A DNA stretch of 64,000 bases, taken from NCBI RefSeq assembly GCF_040802235.1, contig NC_133158.1:40490001-40554000 (forward strand), in the 5' to 3' direction. Under the pieces are notes generated by a model. That model saw only the letters and a program-made list of their open reading frames with translations, ran no database searches and was not told the origin of the DNA. The translations under genes were made by a program, and so were the position numbers. Positions 39,050 to 49,749 of the stretch are shown here, in pieces. How positions within the stretch are numbered: position 1 is the first letter of the stretch; the number at the start of each line of letters is the position of its first letter. Source of the stretch: Manis javanica (Eukaryota > Chordata > Mammalia > Pholidota > Manidae).

Positions 39050-39560
39050 AACCCTGCGTCTCTGCTGGAAGGGGTGTCCGCCTGACAGGAGGGAACTGGA
39101 GGCCCCAGGGTCCCCCTCCTCACCCTGCAGGTGCGTCCAAGCTCGGCTCAGAAGGCGGACGGGGGTTTGGGCCGTGCGAGTGGGCACCTTCCCGTCCGTC
39201 CTGGTCCCCGCAGGGCCTGGCGCGGGGGTGGTGGCCCCAGCTGCGAACGGCTGGCGTCTCATCCCAGCCTCAGGTCGGGGCTCCGGCCGCCGGCCTGCGC
39301 AGCTTCGCCGTGGGGAGTCTGATTTGAGGAGCATCTCGGGCAGCTTCAGGGGCACCCAGCCAGCGGGGAGGCTGGAGAGAAGGAGAAAGGCCCACCTCGC
39401 CTCCCATGGGGCTCCCGGTGTGCAGGCAGGTGAAGCCTGGGGCCGGTGGGCACGGGGGCAGCCGCGGGAACCCTGTCCACGCCCCCTCGCCGCGCATCAG
39501 CAGGGAAGGTAAGGGGGTCGTCTGTGCTTGCATGCGCGTGTACGCGTGAGCCTGAAGGCT
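39050..39560. promoter_or_regulatory. CpG-rich block inside TSPEAR intron 1
   Basis: A run of CpG-containing strings (GGCGGACGGGG, GGCGCGGGGG, CCGGCCGCCGGCCTGCGC, CGCGCATCAG) about 5.4 kb after TSPEAR exon 1 and 2.4 kb before the KRTAP10-like locus end. No coding sequence is recognised. Possible intronic regulatory island. Confidence 0.4.
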
Positions 39561-41463
39561 GGCCACCCAGGTGAGGACTTCGTTTCCTTCACCACGTGTG
39601 GCCCCCCCGGTTTCCACTGAGGCCCGGTTGGCACACTGCGGTGGGACGGGAAGGCTGCGAAGCTGCGGGGGCACCTGCTCAGCCCCTCCTGTTGCCAGGC
39701 TCCACGTGGCTACCCAGGTGCGGGGGGATGCGGTCGCTGCCTTGGCGACAGTCCCAAGTGTGCCCAGCAGTGGGGCGCAGCACGTCTACATCCCCCACTG
39801 GGGAGCTGTGGCCGGGTTGAAGACAATGACTGCCACCCAAGGTCACAGCCCCGTAGGAATTTCATCGCCAGGGGACGACCTAACGGGAGGGATGCTGCAC
39901 CCTGCGTGTTGAACATGTCTGGGGCCCCAGGGGAGGGGTGCGCTTGGCAAAAGTCTCCCCATAAAGCTGCCTGGCCTGAACCTGGTTCTGTTCCCTGATA
40001 CAGGGAGGTCAGCAGCAAGCGGCCTGTCACCAACACAGGTGTGCGCTTCCCCAAGGCAGCTGGGCCCCATGCGGGCTGGGCGATGAAATTCCGGCAGGGG
40101 CTGTGACTTCTGCTGCTGGCAACACTCCGGACTGTCACCAAGGCAGCTGCCACACCCTGTGTCCCCTCAGAGTCCTCTCTGTTGGCAGGAGACCACCGGC
40201 GGTTCTTCATCAATGAATAGCCCACATCTCGCCACGCATTTGTTTGAAAAATATTTTGGTAATTGTGTCTTTGCACAATTGTCTCCCCTTGAAATCTGGA
40301 GTATTGTTTTACACAGTTGAATACATGCTTCTGAGAAAGGTCCTATGGGTTTCGCCAGCCAGCCAGATGGGTCAAGGCGCACAGGTGGTTGGGGCCCCTT
40401 GGTTTACTGGTGGGCAGGTGGGGTCCAGAGGAGGGGCGGTGGGCAGAGTCCCTCCTGGCTCTGGCAGCTGGGGGGAGTTTGTCTCTCACTCTCCGCACCC
40501 TCTTTTCCACAGTAGGGTTCCCGGAGGGAGGGGCAGGGTCTCCAGACTCCCACCTGCCTCCTCGGCCCCAGGATGCGGGAGCAAGGACTGTCTGCTCCCA
40601 TTTACACCACCCCATTCCAGTCAAAGGGAAAAACTACTTTCCGTGGACAGGTTCCCTAAGATCCCCCTTTTTTGGGTGTGGGCAGCCCTGGAAAAGCCAG
40701 CTCCACCCAGGGGGTCTGAGTCAGGTTCTCGGGGGGACCTCCTGAGCGTCAGGTAATCTCAGACCTTCTCTCAGGGGGGCCATTCCCTCTTGACCTGCCT
40801 GTCTTTGGAACCCTTACTGCATTTCACAGTCTCCTGGGAGGGAGGCGGCAGGTCAATAGCAGGGGAGGATCAAGAGGCAGGCAGTGGCCCTGGTGGCTCC
40901 AGGAAGGTGTGGGTTTCACACTGGCCTGAGGGAATACCCCAAGGGTGGCAAGCCTGGGCTCTGACACAGAGTGGGGCCCTTGAGGTCGCCTAACCCTCTG
41001 GCCTCTTCCCCTTGACCTCTGCCACGCCAGGCTGGACCTGGGGCTGTGGGAAGGATCCGGGGCCTGGGCAGGTAGACCAACAGGCTGGGACAGAGGGAGA
41101 CTCAGGAAGCTGGATGACGCAGAGATGCTCCGCTCTAGCTGTGCCCCAGGAATGCTGTGGCCCAGCCTGCCTCCTGGCTTGGAGGACAACTTGGACCCTA
41201 CCCTCAGTGTCCCCAGACTGACCAGGGAGATCAAGGCCTGGAGTAAACAGAGCCCTCTCGCCAAGGGGCTGCTAGCCCTCTGAATGGACATGCAGCACAG
41301 CTGCCCAGGGATGCTTGGAGGGACAGATGCAGGAGCTGGGTCGGGGGCCCCCAGGTGGCCTCAGAACTCCACACTACTGCAGATGCTCCCAAGGTGGGCT
41401 TATCATCCAGGTGAGCCATAAAAGCAAGCCAGGAGAGAGGACCCTAGAGGTGAGGCCGGCAAG

Positions 41464-41469
41464 TTTATT
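41464..41469 (-). other. Candidate polyadenylation signal of the KRTAP10-like locus
   Basis: AATAAA on the minus strand, about 340 bases after the stop codon. It is the first such hexamer I see downstream of the locus. Confidence 0.45.
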
Positions 41470-41806
41470 CACTCAGCTCAAGGCTGGCATATGGGGAAGG
41501 AGGCCAACACTTTCTGGGGGCAGAGACAGGGCAGAGGCCCCTGTGAGGCCATGGGGAGGCCTGGGCCATGGCTATCAGAGACAACCTGGGGGCCCCCACA
41601 ATCCTAGGGGAGGGTAGACTCAGGGCCCTCTGAGGAGGCTGCAGACTGCTAAGCCCTGGTTGTTGGGGTCCAAGGTCAGTGCACATGCAGAGAGGTGTTT
41701 CAGAGCTTGTGCTGGAGTTAAATTCCAAAATCAAAGCTTGTGCTGGGCTGTGAGGAGACACGGGGGTGCCCAGAGTGCCAGCCTGGTGGGGTTGGTGATG
41801 AGTAGG

Positions 41807-42355
41807 TCAGCAGCAGGTGGGACGGCTGCACAGGGGGCGGGCAGAGCAGGGACACGCAGGAGGAGGGTCTGCAGCGGGATGAGGGGCAGGGGGTGGGCTG
41901 GCAGCACGGGGTCGCTGGGCAGGGGGCAGCCCTAGAGCAGACGGGCACACAGCACACGGGCATGCAGCAGACGGGCTTACAGCAAACGGGCACACAGCAC
42001 ATGGGCTTATAGCAGACAGGCATGCAGCAGGCCTGCTGGCACAGGGAGGAGGTGCAGCAGGAGGGCTGGCAGCTAGATAGTTGGCAGCAGGAGGGTGTGC
42101 ACGAGCTGGTGCAGGCTGATTGGCAGGGACTGCACCCGCAGCTCGCGGGGGTGCAGACGAGGGTCAGGCAGGGGGCCGGGGCACAGCAGCTGGGGGTGCA
42201 GCAGCTGGGGGCACAGCAGGGGGCTTGCAGCAGCTCTCCGGGCAATCGTACCCCTGCCAGGAGGGGCCGGTGCAGGAGCCCCAGGACCCAGGCAGGCAGA
42301 CCCTGCAGCCGTAGCTTGGGTCACTGGAGCAGACAGACAGGGTGGAGGCGGCCAT
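41807..42355 (-). pseudogene. KRTAP10-family keratin-associated protein locus, two frameshifts
   Basis: KRTAP10 proteins are high-sulfur proteins that cross-link keratin filaments in the hair cortex and cuticle. The locus starts with the family N-terminus MAASTLSVCSSDPSYG at 42355. About 46 codons later the frame changes at the 42219-42223 run (five G on the + strand where six would keep frame). The middle frame then carries typical CCAPSCC, PCLTLVCTP, SACTSSCTPSCC, CQQACCMPVC and CVPVCCKPVCC repeats. A second shift of the opposite sign at about 41833-41841 leads into a short family-like end, RPLCSRPTCC, and a stop at 41807-41809. The net length would be about 182 codons, short for the family. 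A TATAAA at 42430-42435 and an AATAAA at 41464-41469 are in place, so the gene looks otherwise competent. It may be a true pseudogene or carry homopolymer errors. Its position next to TSPEAR exon 1 on the opposite strand matches human KRTAP10-12. Confidence 0.8.
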
Positions 42356-42429
42356 GCTGGGCGGTGGGCTGGAGGAGGGTGTATGTGTGTGTGTGAGTGT
42401 GTGTGAGTGAGGTGCCCAGGGTGGTTGGG

Positions 42430-42435
42430 TTTATA
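42430..42435 (-). promoter_or_regulatory. TATA box of the KRTAP10-like locus
   Basis: The minus strand reads GTATAAAC here, about 75 bases before the ATG at 42355. This spacing matches that of the KRTAP12 copies in the window. A GT/AC repeat (about 42381-42412) lies between the TATA box and the ATG, in the expected 5' leader. Confidence 0.65.
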
Positions 42436-42439
42436 CACC

Positions 42440-43810
42440 CCTCAGGGCTGCGTTGTGTCCCTCTTGAGGGCCTGGAAGCACCCGTCTTCCTTGTTGGGGC
42501 AGGTCCCTGGGGATGTGCTTCCTGGACCCAGAACAGGTAGCTGAGCTTATTAAACTCCTGCATAAAGCTGGGGGTGCAGGGGAGGTGCCAGGAGCTGGGC
42601 AAGACCAATGTGAGAACCTGGAGGGTTGGAGCCCCTGAGCCCTCAACTGAGCATCTTTCTGTTCTGGGGCTTCTTAGTACCGTTTCCCCTCTATGTCCAT
42701 GCTCAGCCCAGTCACAGGCATATTTTGTTCTTTTCTGTATTCTCTTTATTTTGAGCCGTAATTTTCCTCCCAACCTGCCGGCCCAGGGGTGGCCCGGGAG
42801 TGGTCTGTCTCTAGTGTACTAGCAGACACCCACAGAGCAGGCCTTCTATGCCCGCAGCTTTGTAAGGGTTCACTCATGAGCCCTGACAATTGCCTTGTGA
42901 ACTGGATGCTGCTGTTACTCCCGCCCTACAGAAAGGGAAACAGGCACAGCTGGGGACTTGCCCAGAAGTCCCCTGGCAGGTGGGCAGAGGAGCCCAACCT
43001 TAGCGGGGTGGAGCGGGGTTGATCTAAGTGAGGCCCAGCCGGGGCTCTATGGAAGGGACCTGGGGAGGGAGCAGAGGGTGGACTGCTTAGAGGCGGGAGG
43101 CTCTTCCCTGGAGGCAGGCATGCTGAATGAAAGGCAAGAGGCCTGCAGGCTCGGTGCGGAGCCTTGCACTGGTCCAGCCCTGTGGAGAGGTCCTACCTGG
43201 ACCCCAAGAGCCCTGGAGGGGAACTGGGCACTGGCCTGGAGCTCGAGGGGCCTGTGGGTGACTGTCTGAAGAGTGGCCCTTCGGCCAGGGGCACCTGGCA
43301 GTCCTGGGTGCTGGAGAGCTGACTCTCTCAGGCTGCAGGAGCTGGTACCCAAAGGGACAGGAGCTTGGACAAGAGAGGGAGTGTCTCAGGGGACAGGGAG
43401 TCTGAGCTCCTGGAGTGCGGCCCAGCAGCCTGTGGCCTTGTGCCCGCCATCCCGCCTGTGGTGGGAGGCTATACATGCTGTGTCTGTGCGGGCAGGAAGC
43501 CTGTGGCCGTTCTTGGGACCCAGAGGGAGCAGCGGTGCCTGGGAGCCGCCCAGGTCCAGGGGCAGCCTGGTGGGGCCCTGTAGTTTGGGGGCCCCTCTGG
43601 GGTGTGGTGAGGGCATCCCTGGGGACTGAGGGTGCAGCCTAGGCCCCTGCGGAGGAGGAGGAGCTGGGCCTTCCTGAGTGGGATGCAGTACACTGGCTGC
43701 AGTCGGAGGAGAACCGCAGGCTGAGGACAGATTGTATTCAGCATAACGTGATGGGCTGACTTCAGCCTGGACCCTGGGGGCAACTGGCCTTCCACAAGGA
43801 GGCCCTATCC
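42440..43810. other. Intergenic between KRTAP10-like locus and LINE-1
   Basis: GC-rich with one MIR-like fragment. No KRTAP-type cysteine repeat is found on either strand. Confidence 0.45.
42850..42995 (-). repeat. MIR-like SINE fragment
   Basis: GCCTTGTGAACTGGATGCTG, CCGCCCTACAGAAAGGGAAA and GGGGACTTGCCCAGAAGTC follow the complement of the MIR 3' half. Confidence 0.55.
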
Positions 43811-43811
43811 A

Positions 43812-45480
43812 TCCTAGTAGGTGTGAAGTGGTGCTCATTTCCCTAAGGATTCATAATGTTGAGCACCGTTTCGTGTGCTTATTGGGCATTTGTATGACTT
43901 TGCTGGAGAAATGTCTATTCAAGTTATTTTCCCATTTTTAAATTGGGTTGTTTGTCTTTTTGTTGTTGAGTTGTGGGGGTTCTTTATATATTCTTGATAT
44001 CAAACTTCTAGTAGATATATGATTCGGAAATATTTTTGCCCATTTTGCAGATTGTCTTTTCACTTTCTTGATAATGCCCCTTGATTCCCTAAAGTTTTTT
44101 GATGAGGTCCAGTTTATCTTTTTTTTCTTGTGTTGCTGTGGTGTCATATTTAAGAGTCCATTATCATATCCATAGTCATGAAGTGGTCCTCTTATATTTT
44201 CTTCTAATACCTTTTTTGTTTTAGCTCTTACGTTTAGGCTATTGATCCATTTTGAGTTAATTTTTGTACTGGGGGTGAGGTAAGGAGGGGGTCCCACTAA
44301 TTCTTTTACACATGGAAACCAAGTTTTCCCAGTACTATTTGTTGAAAACATGATTCCCCCAACCCTCTTGAGTGATCTTGAAACCCTAGTCAAAAATCAA
44401 TTGGCCATCAATATTTGAGTTTATTTCTGGAATAAGCCTCAATTCTATTCCATTAGGCTGTAAGTCTGTCCTTCTGCCAGTACCACACTGTTTCAATTAC
44501 TGTAGTTTTATAGTATTTTTTGAAATCAGGAAGTGAGAATCCTCCAGTTTTGTTTTGTTTTGTTTTCAAGATTATTTTAGCTATTCTAGGCTCTGTCAAT
44601 TCCATATGAATTTGAAGTCCAGTTTCTCATTTCTGGAAAAAAGGCTTTGTAATTTTGATAAAGATTACATTGAATTTGTAGATTGCTTTGGGTAGTATTG
44701 TCATATTAACAGTATTAAGTTTTCCTACCTGTGAGCATAGGATGTCTTTTCATTTATTTTGGTCGTTTTAATTTTCAACAATGTTCTACAGTTATCAGTA
44801 TACATGTCTTTCACCCCATTGGTTAAATTTATTGCTAGGCATTTTATTCTTTTGGATGTGATTGTAAGTGGAATTGTTTTCCTAATTTCCTTTTTGGATT
44901 GTTCTTTGCTGGTGTAGAGGAATACATCTGACCTTTGTGTGATCGTGTACACTCTGCTGAATTCTCTAGTACCTTCTTGTGGATATGTTTTTTTTACTAC
45001 CTATATATAGATCATGTCATCTGTGAATAGAGATAATTTTACTTTCTTCTTTCCAATTTTGATGCCTTATATTTCTCTTGTCTAATAGCTCTGGCTAGAA
45101 CTTTTAGTACAAAGTTGAAAAGCAATGGTGAACCAGTTAATCCTGTTTCATTCTTGATCTTTGGAGGAAAGAAAGCTGTCAGTCTCTCATCATTGAGTGT
45201 GATGTTAGCATGGGTTTTTCCTAAATGCCTTCTTATCAGACTGAGGTATTTCCCTTTTATTCCTAGTTTTTTTGAGTGTTTTTTTAAAATGATGAAATGG
45301 TGTTGGATTTTGCCAAAAGCTTTTTCTTCACATCAAGATCATGTGTTCTTTCCCCCCCTTGATTCCGTTAATGTGTTATGTTACATTAGTTGATAAAAAA
45401 AAGATTGAGCCATACATTTGGTCATGGTATATAATCCTTTTAATATGCTGCTGAATCCAGTTTGATAGTATTTAGTTCAA
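43812..45480 (-). mobile_element. Old LINE-1, ORF2 3' half, antisense (part 1)
   Basis: The complement runs from the ORF2 C-terminal region (near 43.8 kb) up to the reverse transcriptase region (near 45.4 kb). A broken frame at 43938-44393 keeps recognisable ORF2 protein strings (INSKWINSLNVRAKT, SRIYKEPPQLN). It stops at 45.48 kb. The next part of the same reading order reappears at 49.75 kb. Confidence 0.8.
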
Positions 45481-46029
45481 TGCTGGAGTATCCTGAAGTC
45501 CCAGATCAGTTGAAACAGACCAGAGAGGGGCAGACAGATGAAAATATCTGTCATGTTGGGCCCTGGAGAACATGGCTTAGGTGTGTGACCCCTGCGGGCT
45601 GCACCCTCGCAGCCTGGAACCTCTCTCCTGGATCAGGCAGCACTAGGCGGCCACGTGGAGCCCAAGAGGACCATGCGCAGACAGGGGCAAGCTGCCCGTT
45701 CCAGGTTCCTCTCCCAGCCCAGGGGTCCAGGCAGCGTGGCCCTGCAGACGTGCCTGAGAGTCCATGGTGCCTGTCGACAGGGCGGGAAGCCATGGTCAGG
45801 AGTGTGGCTTCAGTGTTCCTTCCGACACCCCCTGTGCTCTGTTCTCTTCACGCATCAGCACAGCACATTATTCCATGGTGGGTGTCACTTTGCAAGGGTG
45901 GCCCTCTCTCGGGGCCATGAGGCCCTCTGTGCCTGTGTCAGTCCCCTGTGAGTACTGATGTTGGCAGAGGGACTGGCCTGATGCTCTGCAGGGAGTCAGA
46001 CCACCCTGTCTTCTGGCCCCCACTGAACC

Positions 46030-46990
46030 TGATGAGAACTCAGCTGTTACTATTTATTTTTCTTGTATGTGAAGGGTTTCCTTCTCTCATTGCTTTGAAG
46101 ATTTTTCTCTTTGGTTTTTATCACTTCAACTATTATGCATCCAGATACGGTTTTCTTTGTATTTATCTTACTTGGATTTTTCTAAGAATCTTTGATCTGT
46201 AAGTTGGTGATTTTTTTGTTTTTTAAATCAGGTTTGGGAAAATTGTCCATTATTTCTTTAAAACATTTTTATGCTTTAATATAATTCTCTTCTCCTTCTG
46301 AGGTTGAACTAATATATGTCGGATTATTTGATATTGTCTCAAAGACTCATTTCATTTTTTAAAATTCTTTTTCCTTCTTCAGACTGGATAGTTTCTATGC
46401 TTGCATGATTTACCTTTGCTCAGTCTCCTCTTTTCCCTTCAATCCATTGTGAGGCCCACCCAGTGGACATTTAAATGCACATTTATTGTGCATTTCAGTT
46501 CCAGAATTCCCATTTTTTAATAGCTTCCATTTCTCTGCTAAGATTCCCTATCTATTCATTCATGAAAATAATATTTTCCTTTAATTACCAGAACATACCT
46601 TCTTTTGATCCTTTTAACATATTTAAACAGCTGCTCTAAAGGCATTGGTTGCCAAAACAACATATGGGCCATCTTAGATTTTATTATTATTGATCGATTT
46701 TTTTCTTTAACTGTGAATTTACATTTTCTATATCTTTTATGTCTAGTGATTTTTTTTATTATATGTTAGAAATTATGATAATACCTGTAGGGAGCCTACA
46801 TTCCATTATCTTTCACTGACTATTGATTTTTTGTTCTGCTAGGGAGTCACTAACTGATCACGTTGAACTTGTGCAAGCTTGGTTTCACACTTTGTTAGGG
46901 TGGGTCTGTGGAAAGTCCAAAGTGCTTCCTAAGCTCTATGTTTTGGGGGGACCCAACCTCCAAACTGTCTTCCCTTGAAATTTTGTGAGG
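46030..46990 (-). mobile_element. Old LINE-1 5' region fragment, antisense
   Basis: TGCTTTGAAGATTTTTCTCT, TCCATTATTTCTTTAAAACA and TTATGTCTAGTGATTTTTTT match, in order, a region also found at 53.1-53.3 and 54.5-55.1 kb. It leads into the CpG-rich block at 47.09 kb. Confidence 0.55.
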
Positions 46991-47089
46991 GTTGGCCAGG
47001 CCTTGTTAGCGATCTGCAGTAGGTCTTACTCTGGGGCATAATCTCCCCTCTAGGTGTGACTGTGTGGGGTGTCAGCTCTCAATCCTATG

Positions 47090-47460
47090 GCAGCTGCTCA
47101 GGCCAAGGCCTCTGAGGTCTCGCCCTGAACATGCACAGCCCGCCCTTCTCCGCGGATTTACTGGGTGCCAGCGCGGACTCAGGCGTGGGTCCCTCCTTCC
47201 CGACGCCCCAGTCCGCAGATTCCCCGTGCTTCCCCCTCCCCACCTCTGGTCTCTTCCTCCCCGGTGGAGCGGGGCTGTGGTGCCTGCCCAAACCAGCTCA
47301 CGGTGCTGCGCTTCGGAAGCCGACCGGTTGGGGGGTGCTGGGCAGAGGCGGAGCGCAACGTGCGCGCTTCCTTCCTCCCGGCGGCCCAGCTGTGCTGCTC
47401 TTCGGCCTTGCCCTGCTCGGAGTGCCATCGATTTCTTTCGGTTGCACAGTTGATGGGAGG
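47090..47460. promoter_or_regulatory. Small CpG-rich block beside antisense LINE-1 sequence
   Basis: CpG-rich (CTCCGCGGATT, GGTGCTGCGCTTCGG, GCGCAACGTGCGCGC) in otherwise AT-rich surroundings. It lies where the 5' end of the antisense LINE-1 fragment at 46.03-46.99 kb should be, so it may be a LINE-1 5'UTR. No known 5'UTR sequence was matched. Confidence 0.4.
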
Positions 47461-47469
47461 GCTTGTGTG

Positions 47470-48820
47470 GTACCAGCCACTCCATGAAGTTTTCCCAGCA
47501 TGATTATGTACTCCATGCTTGCCTGTTGTCTGTTCTGGAAGATTCCTGGCCCATGCAGCCGAGGCTCTGGTTTGAGGAGGTGTGCGAGTTCTGCTCCCCT
47601 TCGCCTCAGTGTGGAGCCGGAGGACAGGCAGCTCTCGGGCAGGTGGGGCCAGTGAGTGTTTCTCCTCTTGGAGGGAGGTCAGGATGCGGAGTGTGTCCCT
47701 AAGAAGCAGGTCCTGCACAGGAGTGTTTGGCCCCGAGGTGGGCACACCTGTTCAGGCACCTAGGCCACACTGAGCTGTGTGTTAGTCCTTAGGGACCCTG
47801 CTTTACAAAACTTATAAATCCACGCCTGTGCCTTTCACCTCAGCAGCCTCCATTGCAGGCATTTTCTCAGAAACAGTATCTTCTACATTAAATTCTCAGA
47901 GCTTTCTCCGAGGGTAGAGGTGGACACGGAACGAAAGAGACCTTGAATTCTTTTATAAAATGGCACAGAGGTTATCTAGATGTACAATGCAGATTTTACA
48001 GCCAAGAGCCGAGGGAGGGCAGAGGGCAGGGCGGGCACTGCAGCATGTCGGCGTTTAGGGGGGCCTGTAGAAGTCAGGCAAGAGCCCCAGGGCAGAGAGG
48101 AGACCCACTGCTGTGGGCAGCCCCTTGTCCAGGTCCCAGCTGACCCTGTGCCACACCCGCAGGTGCACACTGTGCTCTGCCGGATGGGTCTGGCGTGCCT
48201 GGTTCCCACAGGGCCCACACACTTCCCTGGGGTCAGCTCTGGTCCTGCCCTGTTTATTATAGAGATGCCCTTCCAGGTAGGAGGCTGAAGGCCTCTTGAT
48301 TCTCTAACTGTGAGGTGTTCTCTGGACAATAATCCAAGGTCAGCACCCGCCAGCAGTGCCGTGGGACTCGCACCCCCTGGTCTGCACGCACCCTGTGGGT
48401 GAGCCGTCTCGGTGTCCTTCCTGGGTATCTGCTACTGTTCAGCACTGGCTCCCAGCTCCCGGGACGCCCATGGGTGGGCCAGGCTGCTCCCTCTCCTCAC
48501 ATTTGCCGTGCAGCCTGCCTGATATTGGGGAGGAGGGCGCCCTTTCGTGGCTGCTCAAGGACCATCACCACACACAGAGGGGAATCTGGGGATCAAGTGT
48601 TTGGATTCATACAAAAGTAACTTGAGTGAAATTTTAAGGAACGAGGCAAAATCCAGATGGAGTCAGTAGGGCACGTGGGCAAGTTTCCAAGTGTAATGAG
48701 CTTGAAGAAAGGGCAGTGCATTGTGAAGGCACAGGCCAAACAAACAAACACAATATCTACAACAGAAAATTAAGTTCTGGGAGACAGCCGGAAGATGCAA
48801 AAATGAGGAAGAGAGCAGCT
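47470..48820. other. Upstream flank of KRTAP12 copy A
   Basis: No recognised repeat or frame. Any enhancer for copy A beyond the TATA box is not identifiable by eye. Confidence 0.4.
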
Positions 48821-48829
48821 GTGCCCAGA

Positions 48830-48835
48830 TATAAA
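48830..48835 (+). promoter_or_regulatory. TATA box of KRTAP12 copy A
   Basis: CAGATATAAAGGCTGCC places TATAAA 76 bases upstream of the ATG, at the spacing seen for copy C (78) and the KRTAP10-like locus (75). Confidence 0.75.
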
Positions 48836-48905
48836 GGCTGCCCAGGGGAGGAGCCTGCAGGCCTCACTGTTCTCTACCCTGACGCCAGCCCAGCCTCCCT
48901 CCAGC

Positions 48906-49166
48906 ATGTGCAACACCAGCTGCTACTTCGGCTGCCAGGCTGCCTGCTGCGTGCCTAGGCCCTGCCAGGCGTCTTGCTGTGTGCCTGTGAGCTGCCGGCC
49001 CACTGTGTGCATGCCTGTGTGCTGCAGGCCCACTGTGTGTGTGCCTGTAAGCTGTAAGCCTGCCGTGTGCATGGCCCCCTCCTGCCAGTCCTCCGGGTGC
49101 TGCCAGCCCTCCTGCCCCACCCTGCCCTTCAGACCCGTCTCCTGTAGCACCCCTTCCTGCTGCTGA
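48906..49166 (+). CDS. KRTAP12-family keratin-associated protein, 86 aa (copy A)
   Basis: A single-exon, intact gene for a high-sulfur hair protein that would be disulfide-linked to keratin filaments in the hair shaft. The protein begins MCNTSC, close to the MCHTSC start of KRTAP12 proteins, and has 22 cysteines in 86 residues. After a CQAACCVPRPCQASCC head it has roughly ten-residue repeats (VPVSCRPTVC, MPVCCRPTVC, VPVSCKPAVC), then a conserved tail MAPSCQSSGCCQPSC and FRPVSCSTPSCC. The ATG is 76 bases after a TATAAA and the TGA is followed by AATAAA at 49410. It lies on the TSPEAR strand, a position matching human KRTAP12-1 or KRTAP12-2; which of the two cannot be decided here. It is a close inverted relative of copy B, with one repeat fewer. 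The gene sits in a 4.3-kb segment that interrupts an old LINE-1. Confidence 0.88.
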   Translation: MCNTSCYFGCQAACCVPRPCQASCCVPVSCRPTVCMPVCCRPTVCVPVSCKPAVCMAPSCQSSGCCQPSCPTLPFRPVSCSTPSCC

Positions 49167-49409
49167 CCACGCATCTACCCAGTTGCTCCCAGTGCACAAG
49201 GGCCACACCTGCTGCCCTCTAGAATCCTTGGTGGGCCCCCGGGTTCTGCAAGTGGCCAATGAAAACATGCTCAACAAACCCTCTGAGCTTTTTGGGGAGA
49301 ACATAGCAGGATGATCTGGATGCCTCCGTGACCTGCACATCCCCTCAGGGAAGCCCTGGTCCTGAGGGTCCCACTCTGTCCCCATGGAAACCGTACCCCA
49401 TGGGAGCCA

Positions 49410-49415
49410 AATAAA
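49410..49415 (+). other. Polyadenylation signal of KRTAP12 copy A
   Basis: AATAAA in the context GAGCCAAATAAATCATGC, about 245 bases after the stop. The same context occurs on the minus strand after copy B. Confidence 0.75.
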
Positions 49416-49749
49416 TCATGCTTTCCCCATGCAGTGCCCTCTGCCTGTCTTTCTATTTGTATGTTTTCTGGCCATCTGGTCTGTGTCACCGAGGCTATGG
49501 GGCTGACGCCCTCCCCAGCGATCCCTCCTCACAGTGGCTCACCTGAAGGTGGGAGGTCCTGGGGGCAGGGAGTGGCTGGTTTCCTCACCCCCCTCCCCCA
49601 CCCCCGCTCCCTGCCCGGGTGCACCTGGCCACAGGCAGCGACCTGCCCCCTTTCAGGGCTGCTCTGCTTCCTCTTGCTGCGGGTTCCTGCCTCAAGGCTG
49701 GTGGGCTGGGTGCTTGATGTCGGAGGCTTGGGGTGTGAGCACAGGAAGC

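Larger units (their letters stand above)
36150..41440. other. TSPEAR intron 1, no nested gene seen
   Basis: GC-rich. Contains the possible LTR fragment (38.2 kb), the polypyrimidine tract (38.8 kb) and the CpG-rich block (39.05 kb). Long frames here follow base composition. Confidence 0.45.

Noticed and set aside
38481..39512. 343-codon ORF on the plus strand
   Set aside because: It reads through a polypyrimidine tract and a CpG-rich block; low-complexity Pro/Ser composition and no recognisable domain.
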